From a bacterium TMED88 (GTDB lineage Bacteria > Myxococcota_A > UBA9160 > UBA4427): 35,826 nt of DNA. The notes beneath the pieces were generated by a model that saw only the letters and a program-made list of their open reading frames with translations, did no database searches and was not told the DNA's origin. Position numbers and translations under genes: made by a program. Of this stretch, positions 17,355 to 24,299 are shown in pieces. Every line of letters begins with the position of its first letter. Within the stretch, counting starts at the first letter, position 1. The stretch covers positions 26,235-62,060 of the forward strand of contig NHEP01000225.1 of NCBI GenBank assembly GCA_002171515.1. Reading direction: 5' to 3'.

Positions 17355-18401
17355 ATGAAGACTGCAATTCGAGTAGGAGGGCCGACTTCAGGAGGCCGAA
17401 AACAATTCGTGGCGATGCTGAAGTTTGCCATCGAGGCTGAAAAGTTGGGCGTCGAGCAGGCTTGGAGTGCGGAAGCTTGGGGCATGGATGCGATCGCACC
17501 CCTCGCCTACTTGGCGGCCCGAACCGAGAAGCTTCAGTTGGGTACGGGCATTATGCAGTTGTGTGCACGAACACCGGCTTCAACCGCCATGACGGCGATG
17601 AGCATGCAGACGGTAACCGATGGACGATTCCTGCTGGGCCTGGGAAACTCCGGCCCTCAAGTGGTTGAAGGGCTTCATGGTCAGCCATTTGATCGGCCTG
17701 TCACCCGAATGCGCGAAACCGTTGAACTCGTTCGCATGGCCTGTCGCGGCGAAAAGCTCAGTTATTCCGGCAAGGCTTTGACCCTGCCTCGACCGGGTGG
17801 TCAAGGCAAGGCCCTTCGCCTCGCACAACCGCCAGAGGAAATCCCGGTCTATTTGGCGACGCTGGCGCCCAAAGCGCTGGAGATGACGGGCGCAATCGCG
17901 GACGGCTGGCTCGGAACCTCTTTTACTCCAGACGCCCCGGAAGCTCACTTAGAGTATCTGCGACGGGGCGCAGAGAAGGCGGGCCGAAAGCTTGAAGACT
18001 TAAGACTTTGTGTCGATACGGCTGTCGCCTTCACGGATGATCCGGAGCCGGTCATCCAGGCCCAGAAAGCCATGCTGGCCTTCCAGTTGAGCGCGATGGG
18101 ATCGCCCACAATGAACTTCTACAACGATGCCTATGCGCGCGGCGGGTTCCAAGACGCCTGCGTAGAAGTCCGCGATCTATGGCTCAAGGGGCAAAGGGCG
18201 GAGGCCGTTCAGGCTGTACCGGATGAGATGGTCTTAAAAACCTCGCTCATCGGCGACGAGGCCCACGTGCGCGACCGCTTGGACCTCTACCGAAAGGCGG
18301 GAATTACGGAGCTAATGCTGCACCCGATCGGGAAGAGCACGACGGATCGGCTCGACACGTTGGGCCGCGCGGTTGAACTGGCCCGGCAGGAAAGTGCCTG
18401 A
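17355..18401 (+). CDS. LLM-class F420-type oxidoreductase (luciferase-like)
   Basis: The 348-residue protein is a bacterial-luciferase-like TIM-barrel oxidoreductase. Typical features are the N-terminal FAIEAEKLGVEQAWSAEAWGMDAIAPLAYLAARTEKLQLGTGI region, then ARTPASTAMTAMSMQTVTDGRFLLGLG with the LGLGNSGPQVVEG block, and PVYLATLAPKALEMTGAIADGWLGT further on. These match F420-dependent LLM proteins found in Actinobacteria and Myxococcota-like genomes, which commonly act on degradative intermediates. The reaction here is unknown and F420 versus FMN use is inferred from subgroup. It stands downstream of a Baeyer-Villiger monooxygenase, which suggests joint use in degradation of cyclic or aliphatic compounds. 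Confidence 0.9.
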   Translation: MKTAIRVGGPTSGGRKQFVAMLKFAIEAEKLGVEQAWSAEAWGMDAIAPLAYLAARTEKLQLGTGIMQLCARTPASTAMTAMSMQTVTDGRFLLGLGNSGPQVVEGLHGQPFDRPVTRMRETVELVRMACRGEKLSYSGKALTLPRPGGQGKALRLAQPPEEIPVYLATLAPKALEMTGAIADGWLGTSFTPDAPEAHLEYLRRGAEKAGRKLEDLRLCVDTAVAFTDDPEPVIQAQKAMLAFQLSAMGSPTMNFYNDAYARGGFQDACVEVRDLWLKGQRAEAVQAVPDEMVLKTSLIGDEAHVRDRLDLYRKAGITELMLHPIGKSTTDRLDTLGRAVELARQESA

Positions 18402-18604
18402 GGGTTTCGGGCCCAGAACCCAAGCCCGGAATGAACCCTGACTGGGTCCTTCAGGCGGGGAAGGCCTACAGCAACCGAATGATGGGACCTGCACCCGGCC
18501 TAGCCACAAAAAACTGGCTTTGGGGGATGCCGACGGACTGGGTCGCGTTGTAGCTTCTCTTCTTCCTGCTGGGCCACGGGTAAGGGGCTGAAGCTCGAAC
18601 GCGA

Positions 18605-19042
18605 ATGTCAACTTTAATCGCCTATCTCTTTGTACTGCTCGGAGGCGCTGCCGGGGCTCTTTCTCGCTTTGGCGTTCAGGAACTGTTTCGCGCTTTTACG
18701 CGGTGGCCGGGATGGGTGGCCGTCTTTTTTGTGAATGTCCTCGGCAGCTTTTTGATTGGCTTGGTTGTCGCCTGGCTCCAAGGATTGATTGCCCTCGAGC
18801 ATTCAGAACGACTCGACCCCCTTCAGCTGTATATCGATACGCAAGACGCCGATCATGGCCTTGCGCTTCTGGCTGCGGGATTCTGCGGAGCCTTTACGAC
18901 CTTCAGCAGCTTTTCGCTCGACAATCACTTCTTGGCCAAGGAGTCTCGGGCCCTTCTCCTCTTCAACATGCTGGGTTCTCTGATCACTTGTCTCGCCGCC
19001 GTCGCACTCGGCTGGTCGGTCGGAAAAGCAATGGCCGGCTGA
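18605..19042 (+). CDS. crcB: Fluoride channel CrcB/Fluc, first subunit
   Basis: The 145-residue four-helix membrane protein exports fluoride across the inner membrane. Fluc signatures are GGAAGALSRFGVQ, the helix-2 asparagine in VFFVNVLGSFLIGL (Asn44) and the Phe-box region GFCGAFTTFSSFSLD (about 92-106). Canonical Fluc proteins have about 125 residues; here about 25 hydrophilic residues (EHSERLDPLQLYIDTQDADHG) are inserted between helices 2 and 3. It is followed after 28 bases by a second crcB, so the two may form a heterodimer, as described for paired Fluc genes. No canonical fluoride riboswitch is recognisable upstream. Confidence 0.9.
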   Translation: MSTLIAYLFVLLGGAAGALSRFGVQELFRAFTRWPGWVAVFFVNVLGSFLIGLVVAWLQGLIALEHSERLDPLQLYIDTQDADHGLALLAAGFCGAFTTFSSFSLDNHFLAKESRALLLFNMLGSLITCLAAVALGWSVGKAMAG

Positions 19043-19070
19043 AGATGAGTTCGCAAAGGAACCCTGAGTG

Positions 19071-19607
19071 ATGGATCTCTTGTCGAAAATACTGGTGATT
19101 GGAGCGGGTGGCGGTTTCGGCGCGGCAATTCGGCATATGCTTGCGGGCATCTTGGAGGGCGGTTTGAACCTACCGGCCTTTGCGGCGGTCATGGGCGTGA
19201 ACGTTCTCGGGGCTTTCTTGATCGGCTTTGTCTTTCTGTTGATCGAAACCCGATTTCGACCCGAAGGAAATAGCCGCCTCAAAGACCTGCCCGTTTCACG
19301 CGACCTTGAGACACTCGACGGATGGCCCGAGGGAGACCCAACGCTCCCCGCGGTGGATGTTTTTCAAGCGAAGCAGAGTGCAGAGCTCTATTCGGGTTTT
19401 TTCATCACCGGCATTTTGGGAGGGATGACGACCTTTTCGCTCTTTAGTCTCCTCACACTCAACCTCGTGCAGAGTGGTGAAATCGCCTGGGCGGTCTTCA
19501 ATGCGATCGGAACCGTGATCCTGGGTTTTCTGGCGACTCAACTGGGATTTCGCTTTGGCTGCCGGTGGGCGCTCAACCGCCCCAACCAATCAAATCCGCC
19601 CGAATGA
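19071..19607 (+). CDS. crcB: Fluoride channel CrcB/Fluc, second subunit with long insertion
   Basis: The 178-residue partner of the preceding crcB starts at ATG 19071; the GTG three bases earlier is in frame. Fluc motifs are GAGGGFGAAIRHML, VMGVNVLGAFLIGFVF with the helix-2 asparagine, and GILGGMTTFSLFSLLTL. Between helix 2 and helix 3 it carries an unusually long hydrophilic insertion of about 45 residues (from RFRPEGNSRLKD to KQSAELYSG), well beyond the family norm. In a Fluc dimer with antiparallel subunits this insertion would be exposed at one membrane face. The role of the insertion is unknown. The gene ends about 80 bases before the convergent lipoprotein gene. Confidence 0.88.
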   Translation: MDLLSKILVIGAGGGFGAAIRHMLAGILEGGLNLPAFAAVMGVNVLGAFLIGFVFLLIETRFRPEGNSRLKDLPVSRDLETLDGWPEGDPTLPAVDVFQAKQSAELYSGFFITGILGGMTTFSLFSLLTLNLVQSGEIAWAVFNAIGTVILGFLATQLGFRFGCRWALNRPNQSNPPE

Positions 19608-19620
19608 CTTCTTCCCTCAC

Positions 19621-19669
19621 AAAAAGCCTCCCGACCGAGGGCCGGACTCCGCCCGTCCCCGATCGGGAG
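19621..19669 (-). terminator. Candidate rho-independent terminator of the cysteine-rich operon
   Basis: On the minus strand CTCCCGA (19669-19663) pairs with TCGGGAG (19634-19628) across a 28-base loop, followed by GCTTTTTG. It lies just after the stop of the 612-residue lipoprotein gene. The long loop lowers confidence. Confidence 0.4.
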
Positions 19670-19687
19670 ATCGCAATCCCGCGAGCG

Positions 19688-21526
19688 CTACGGAATGTCC
19701 ACACACTCGAGCCCTAGAGGGCCTTGGCGCGTTGGACCATCGCATTCCCCGGTTCCTCCAGGATCGGATTCAGGGTGAGCAATGGAACCGTAGAACTCCG
19801 GCTTTCGGGGCACATCCCAGTTGGGACGCGTATGAACCCGGTACCCCCCCCAGTCGTTCTCGTCGTCAAACCCATGATCGGGACCGAGCGCTTCCTTGAT
19901 TTCGGGCAACTTCGCAACCAATTGCAGGCAGTCAAGCATGTCATCTCCGCTGAGGCAGGCTTTGACACTCGAAATCAGTTCGTATGCACCCGTTTCGCAG
20001 TTGTTGAGGTGGTAGTTTTCACGTCCGGAATGAAGACGGGCAGGATCCTGATAAGGATTCCATGAGCACCAAGGTTGGTAGACGCACGGAGGACCTCCAG
20101 CGGTGCCACATTTGTCCGGTCCCTGAGGTACTCCCTTATAACCTCCGGGCTCGACGCAGTTGTCCACAATATCGACCCCGTTGCACCGACGATAATTTCG
20201 ACGGCGAGCCCCATCGGGACCTGCGTGGCTCATCAGGCCCCACTGATAGATCGCGTATTGGTGAAGATGTCTGACGATGGCCGGAACCGGATCACAGTTG
20301 TTTCGGATAGAGCAGGCTTTGTCCGGGGCGCATGTTGCGGGCTGTCCGACCACCGAGCCTCCGTAAAAGTCGATCGGAATTCCCCAGACCCCAGAAACAA
20401 TTGCCCCCATGCTGTAGGCAAACTGGTGAGTGGAAACAATTTCGCTATCCGAGCAGTGCTCCGTAAAGGCGTCGAGTCGAAGCTGGCAAGTATGTATATC
20501 CGTCGAGGTCTCGCCCGGAAGCAATGGAGCCACCCCCTTGGGTTTACCCATTTGTTCCCCTGCCACCGTCAAGTCGCCGAATATCTGGTCGATGAGAGCC
20601 ACTTCTTGTCCTGCCCCTTTGTAGTCGCCGGTCGTGACGTTGCACCACCCTGCCCCTTGGCGGTCTGGATTCTCCGCTGGGGTACTCCATCCCTCAACCA
20701 TAATGTCTTGGGATGTTTCGGCGCAGTAGAAGTGAGTGCGGGTCTCTCCTTCTTCGAGAGAAGGCGGGTTGCACATCCAAATATCGAGAGACTCGGTCTC
20801 CTGAAAGAATGTTTCAGACCAATCGGCTTCCTTCACCGGCCAGAATGGCCGGTAATCCATGTCCTGCTCGCCGCGGATTTCGTAACCCCGCTTGTGGTGC
20901 TTGATGGTCGTGTTGGATCCGGGCGCCTTGATCTTGCAACAGCCTGCTTCGTTCCAGGGTTTCCAGTCCTCGCCCGGAACCCCGCTCGGCCCGGGTCCTA
21001 CGGCCGTGTCACATGAAGCAAAAAAACCATTGCCAGCATCTTCGATCGACGTAGGATTATTGAGCTCACACAACGCATCGTCAGCAATTTCATGTAACTC
21101 GGTCTCGATTCCACGTGGGCAAGCTTCGGTGACACTTTCGTTCGTTTTAAACAGAAGACCCTTGTCGACACATTCAACAAGATCTTTCTTAAGCGTCACG
21201 TTGTGCCGATTGCAGGCCTGACGCGCTAACGCAAGAAAGTCGACCGGGAGCTGTTCACCGTCTGGTTCGGTCTGACCATCCACGCAGGCGAGGGCCGCTG
21301 GGCCCAACGTGGAATTAGTGAAAATTACTTTCCAAACTTTTTCAAATGGGCCATCCCTTTCGTCACGACAGTCATTCAGGTCATCCATCGCAGCCCACCA
21401 GACTCCTGTTCCGGTGCAGGTTTGATCATATTCCGGTGCGTTCAAGATGTCGGATTCCATGCTGCAACCCGAAGTCGTGAAGAGCAGCCCTGTGACCGTG
21501 AGCAAGACACCTAAGATTTGAGTCAT
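19688..21526 (-). CDS. Cysteine-rich exported lipoprotein of unknown function
   Basis: The 612-residue product begins with a signal peptide and lipobox TTSGC (Cys21), so it is likely lipid-anchored outside the cytoplasm. It is unusually rich in cysteine and aromatic residues, with blocks such as CNPPSLEEGETRTHFYC, CVEPGGYKGVPQGPDKC and CVYQPWCSWNPYQD. One histidine-containing stretch is IVRHLHQYAIYQWGLMSHAG. No known domain is recognised. The start overlaps by four bases (ATGA type) the stop of the upstream exported protein gene, so they form an operon. The many cysteines would form disulfides in the periplasm, which relates it only loosely to the DsbD module. Expression is probably controlled by the tandem operators at 22041. 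Confidence 0.82.
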   Translation of the reverse strand: MTQILGVLLTVTGLLFTTSGCSMESDILNAPEYDQTCTGTGVWWAAMDDLNDCRDERDGPFEKVWKVIFTNSTLGPAALACVDGQTEPDGEQLPVDFLALARQACNRHNVTLKKDLVECVDKGLLFKTNESVTEACPRGIETELHEIADDALCELNNPTSIEDAGNGFFASCDTAVGPGPSGVPGEDWKPWNEAGCCKIKAPGSNTTIKHHKRGYEIRGEQDMDYRPFWPVKEADWSETFFQETESLDIWMCNPPSLEEGETRTHFYCAETSQDIMVEGWSTPAENPDRQGAGWCNVTTGDYKGAGQEVALIDQIFGDLTVAGEQMGKPKGVAPLLPGETSTDIHTCQLRLDAFTEHCSDSEIVSTHQFAYSMGAIVSGVWGIPIDFYGGSVVGQPATCAPDKACSIRNNCDPVPAIVRHLHQYAIYQWGLMSHAGPDGARRRNYRRCNGVDIVDNCVEPGGYKGVPQGPDKCGTAGGPPCVYQPWCSWNPYQDPARLHSGRENYHLNNCETGAYELISSVKACLSGDDMLDCLQLVAKLPEIKEALGPDHGFDDENDWGGYRVHTRPNWDVPRKPEFYGSIAHPESDPGGTGECDGPTRQGPLGLECVDIP

Positions 21527-21957
21527 TGTCCCGCTCCTTCTCCGCTGCCATTGGGATCACCCGGGTCGCCCCCGCCCGACCCGCAGTCGGCGGGACACTG
21601 GCTGATGCTTTCCCCCGACTGACAAATGCCATCTCCACAGGTCTGCATCGCGATTTCAATATCGGAGAGCCTTTCCCAGTGCGCTGACGCGAAAAAGAGC
21701 ATCGAGAAGGCATAGACCTCCTCGGGTGACATGCCCTCGGAGGGTCCCGATGCGACAAAATCCACCAAGGCGTCTTCCGCAAGATCGCAGTAATCGAGCT
21801 GGGCCTGCCGAATTTGAGGCGGGCGGTCTGTGTCGTCGTAGATCATCTGACAGAAGGGGAGCCCGTAGTCATCGCCAGCCCAAGACGCCGCCGGCATCCC
21901 GCAGGCCAAGAACAGGATCCAGGCGACCCCCTGATGGTATTTGCGTCGAATTCTCAT
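21523..21957 (-). CDS. Small secreted protein with CGDGICxxGE motif
   Basis: The product has 144 residues from ATG 21957, which is preceded by AAAGGGGC at proper spacing; a longer reading to 21999 is unsupported. A signal peptide ends near AASWA-GDD. The mature part contains a helical region (ALVDFVASGPSEGMSPEEVY) and then MQTCGDGICQSGESISQC, a CGDGxCxxGE cysteine motif common in secreted proteins of Myxococcota. The C-terminus is a low-complexity glycine-rich tail. It overlaps the lipoprotein gene start by four bases. The function is unknown. Confidence 0.82.
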   Translation of the reverse strand: MRIRRKYHQGVAWILFLACGMPAASWAGDDYGLPFCQMIYDDTDRPPQIRQAQLDYCDLAEDALVDFVASGPSEGMSPEEVYAFSMLFFASAHWERLSDIEIAMQTCGDGICQSGESISQCPADCGSGGGDPGDPNGSGEGAGQ

Positions 21958-22040
21958 CTTTGCCCCTTTACGGCCCCTCTGAGACGCCCTGCGCGCCACC
22001 GACCTTCGGTCGGGGAGGCTGGATAGAAATGATACTTTGC

Positions 22041-22090
22041 GGTATTTTAATACCTATTGGTATTACAGTAATCCTGGGTATTTTAAAGAT
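22041..22090. promoter_or_regulatory. Tandem operator array A (GGTAT-N4-ATACC, 18-bp period)
   Basis: Three units start at 22041, 22059 and 22077, exactly 18 bases apart. The first is a perfect GGTAT-TTTA-ATACC; the second (GGTATTACAGTAAT) and third (GGTATTTTAAAG) are degenerate in the right arm. The array lies about 85 bases upstream of the cysteine-rich operon and about 350 bases from the divergent TetR gene at 22439. A near-identical array stands before the 29159-31240 gene. Confidence 0.7.
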
Positions 22091-22106
22091 CAACTAGAAA
22101 TCCAAC

Positions 22107-22126
22107 AAAAAAAGGCCCGTCTGGCC
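22107..22126 (-). terminator. Candidate minus-strand terminator-like hairpin with U tract
   Basis: On the minus strand GGCC-AGACG-GGCC is followed by seven T residues. The stem is only four GC pairs, though flanking CAAC/GTTG could extend it past a gap. No minus-strand gene lies to the right of it, so it would end an unannotated RNA or is fortuitous. Confidence 0.3.
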
Positions 22127-22426
22127 GTGTTGCGGAGAACGTTCGGCCCGTCGCCGACGAGCGGTTTCCCCTGTGTTTTTTATGCGGGCCTGGCCGCCCG
22201 GCCTTGCGGCCAAGCCCCATGGGCTTGGAGCGCCGAGCCGTTCGCTCGTCTTGTTCGTCGAGGCCGGAACAATCCGCCTTTGCTCCGCGGACGGGCTTTG
22301 CCCTCTCGTTCACGGTTCCAGCCACTGTCCGAAACAAGCGGGGAGGCCGGACGATCGCTTGCCCACTTGAGCCTCACGTGGTGGCTGTGTCCCGAGGGCG
22401 ACCGACGGAATTCCATCGCAATTTGC
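22127..22426. other. Gene-free stretch with strong inverted repeats
   Basis: About 300 bases between the operator array and tetR hold no convincing gene. TGGCCGC (22191-22197) pairs with GCGGCCA (22206-22212), and CCAAGCCC (22210-22217) pairs with GGGCTTGG (22221-22228). CGTCG-C-CGACG lies further left near 22150. The structures could be part of an RNA read leftward toward the U tract at 22107. No RNA family is recognised. Confidence 0.5.
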
Positions 22427-22432
22427 TAGTTT
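22427..22432 (+). promoter_or_regulatory. TAGTTT box, possible leaderless promoter -10
   Basis: TAGTTT in the context GCTAGTTT stands six bases before ATG 22439 and no Shine-Dalgarno is visible. Transcription would then begin at or next to the start codon. A matching -35 is not clear. Confidence 0.4.
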
Positions 22433-22438
22433 GCGCCC

Positions 22439-23059
22439 ATGCCGAAGCCGATACCCCGCAAAGAGGCCACCGCCCGCAACCGGGAAAAGCTTTTGGATGC
22501 CGCCGCCAAGGTCATTGGAAAGTCGGGATTGGTGGGGGCGACACTCCAAGAAATCGCCACGGCGGCCGGTCTAACAAAAGGGGCGGTCTATTCACGGTTT
22601 GACTCGAAGGAAGACCTTCTGATCGAGCTGCTGGATCGTCGTTTCGAAGTAGGTCACGCTCAGTTGATGGAGGTCCTCTCCGGGGATAAACCCATGATGG
22701 AGCGGCTCGCTGAGCTCGACACCTGGCATCGGGGAGAAAAAGGAAACGGCCGTCTGTGGGCGACTCTCGAATTGGAGCTGAGTATCGCGGCGGCCCGGCA
22801 GCCGAAGCTCCGCAGAAAGCTTCGTGATCGGCAGCGCCGATCGCGCGAGTTCTTGGCGGAGATGGTGGAAAAGATTGCCGATGAGAACAATCTAACGCTG
22901 CCTCTTCCGCCGGCTGACTTTGCGATTGTCCTATCTGCCCTCAGCGACGGCCTTCTGGTTCACTGGCTCAATGACGCTAAGGCTGTGCCTGACAATCTAT
23001 TCGCGCGCTTCATTATTTCGACGGTCTTGGGCGCCTCGGGGATCAAACCACCCGCCTGA
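22439..23059 (+). CDS. TetR/AcrR-family transcriptional regulator
   Basis: The 206-residue protein has a clear N-terminal DNA-binding domain: REKLLDAAAKVIGKSG, then ATLQEIATAAGLTKGAVYSRF (about 39-59) and DSKEDLLIELL. The middle contains RQPKLRRKLRDRQRRSREFLAEMVEKIA, typical of the TetR ligand domain dimer face. No Shine-Dalgarno is seen; a TAGTTT box sits six bases before the ATG. It is the nearest regulator to tandem array A and so is the best candidate for binding the GGTAT-N4-ATACC sites here and at 31319. That link is inference from position. Confidence 0.88.
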   Translation: MPKPIPRKEATARNREKLLDAAAKVIGKSGLVGATLQEIATAAGLTKGAVYSRFDSKEDLLIELLDRRFEVGHAQLMEVLSGDKPMMERLAELDTWHRGEKGNGRLWATLELELSIAAARQPKLRRKLRDRQRRSREFLAEMVEKIADENNLTLPLPPADFAIVLSALSDGLLVHWLNDAKAVPDNLFARFIISTVLGASGIKPPA

Positions 23060-23119
23060 GGCTAATTTTGCGGGATCGCGTTCTGGGGCCGATCGAAGGT
23101 GATCACGGTTGAGCGGCGC

Positions 23120-23125
23120 TAGAGT
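23120..23125 (+). promoter_or_regulatory. TAGAGT box, possible leaderless promoter -10
   Basis: TAGAGT in the context GCTAGAGT lies exactly six bases before ATG 23132, the same spacing as at 22427, and no Shine-Dalgarno is present. Confidence 0.4.
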
Positions 23126-23131
23126 CTCCCC

Positions 23132-23581
23132 ATGCTGGAGGGACTATCACCGAGAGCGCTGATGATCGGGATGCTGGTCGTGAGCCTGGTCTATCTCGTG
23201 CTCCCCTTTGACTTTATCCCCGATTTCCTGGGCCTGCCGGGACGGATCGATGACGTTGCGCTGATCGGCTTTTTGGTGTGGCTCTATCAACGCCGTTCGG
23301 CAGCCCACGTCGAGCGAGAGACTCACGAGGCGGAGTCCCGGCAGAAAGACTCTTCTTCTCGCTCTTCGGGCCCAGCGAGCGAGTCCTCTCGGGCCTTTGA
23401 TCCGTATACCGTTCTCGGGATTGACCGCTCTGCTTCAGACAAAGAAATCCAGTCTGCTTATCGGGCTCGAATGCAGGAATATCACCCCGACAAAGTTTCC
23501 CACTTGGGCGAAGAGCTTCAACGCGTCGCCCATGATAAATCCCAAGAAATCCAGCTGGCGTACCGGCAGCTAAAAAAGTAG
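23132..23581 (+). CDS. DUF1232 and DnaJ (J-domain) membrane protein
   Basis: The 149-residue protein has an N-terminal hydrophobic region containing VYLVLPFDFIPDFLGLPGRIDDVALIGFLVW (about 21-52), the DUF1232 signature, then a polar serine-rich linker. A C-terminal J domain follows: DPYTVLGIDRSASDKEIQSAYRARMQEYHPDKV, with the essential HPD motif near residue 112. J domains stimulate DnaK-type ATPase, so this is probably a membrane-tethered co-chaperone recruiting Hsp70 to the inner membrane. The DUF1232 region may form two helices. Start ATG 23132 has no Shine-Dalgarno, with a TAGAGT box six bases upstream. Confidence 0.9.
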   Translation: MLEGLSPRALMIGMLVVSLVYLVLPFDFIPDFLGLPGRIDDVALIGFLVWLYQRRSAAHVERETHEAESRQKDSSSRSSGPASESSRAFDPYTVLGIDRSASDKEIQSAYRARMQEYHPDKVSHLGEELQRVAHDKSQEIQLAYRQLKK

Positions 23582-23741
23582 CCAAGCCCGATTTTGACCG
23601 ACCCTCCTTTTTCGTGAATGCGTGCCGAGTGAATCCTGCGAGATCTCAAGTTCAACTTTCCCCGATCGGCATCCGCCACTCCGTCATCAGGGCAGTCACG
23701 CTCCAGATTTGCGAGTCTTGTCGCAGGAGGGCGCTCTATCC

Positions 23742-24266
23742 ATGAGTCGTTCGGGCGAAGCAGACCAGGAAAGCGGGTCGGGCGAGGAAACCGCTCCGCT
23801 GAGTCGCACCCAGATGAGACGAGAGGCACAGAGGGTCCAGCAACTGGTTTTGGACCTGATTGCGCTCCCCTCTTCCGGGCTCGATGCCCTGGGGCTCGAT
23901 CCATCGGTCCGAGAAGCCATCCATCTATGCCAAGGCCTTAAACTTCGTGCCCAAGCACGCCAAAAACGCTTGATTGCCCAATTGCTCCGTGCGGAAGACT
24001 ATGAGGCAATCCTCCGCACGATCAAAAATGAGGGCAGCGGGCTTCTGGATGGAACGACTCGCGAGAGAGAGAACGAACTTTGGCGTAGTCGACTCATAGA
24101 CGAAGGTGACTCCGCCCTTCAAGAGTTTGTCCAGCTGTATCCCCAGGCAGATAGGCAGCAGATCCGCACTTTCGTTCGCTCCGCACGGCGAGAGCCAAGA
24201 GATAAGAAATCCCTACGGGCCCAGCGCGAGCTTCTTCGGGTAATTCGGGCGGTCCGTTCAAAATAG
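23742..24266 (+). CDS. darP: Ribosome-associated protein DarP (YjgA, DUF615)
   Basis: The 174-residue protein starts at ATG 23742, after AGGAGGG about 11 bases upstream; the longer reading to 23622 lacks support. PLSRTQMRREAQRVQQLVLDLIALP, then LDPSVREAIHLCQGLKLRAQARQKRLIAQLLRAED, matches the DarP/YjgA pattern. DarP is a late assembly factor of the 50S ribosomal subunit. The C-terminal part (FVQLYPQADRQQIRTFVRSA, then RELLRVIRAV) also fits. It is single-copy housekeeping and convergent with the glycerophosphodiesterase gene. The family is best known from Beta- and Gammaproteobacteria. Confidence 0.85.
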   Translation: MSRSGEADQESGSGEETAPLSRTQMRREAQRVQQLVLDLIALPSSGLDALGLDPSVREAIHLCQGLKLRAQARQKRLIAQLLRAEDYEAILRTIKNEGSGLLDGTTRERENELWRSRLIDEGDSALQEFVQLYPQADRQQIRTFVRSARREPRDKKSLRAQRELLRVIRAVRSK

Positions 24267-24299
24267 TCCGCCGATTCAAATCCTGAACATCGCATCATT

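Noticed and set aside
18402-18604. Fluoride riboswitch upstream of the crcB pair
   Set aside because: The conserved pseudoknot segments, including the CUGAUGG-type element, were not found. A weak AGCCA/TGGCT hairpin at 18504-18521 has no convincing U tract.
20075-21016. Plus-strand open frame of 313 codons
   Set aside because: It is antisense to the cysteine-rich lipoprotein, which has a signal peptide, an operon overlap with its neighbour and consistent composition.
22083-22337. Minus-strand frame of 84 codons in the gene-free region
   Set aside because: It runs through strong inverted repeats, has basic low-complexity composition and overlaps operator array A.
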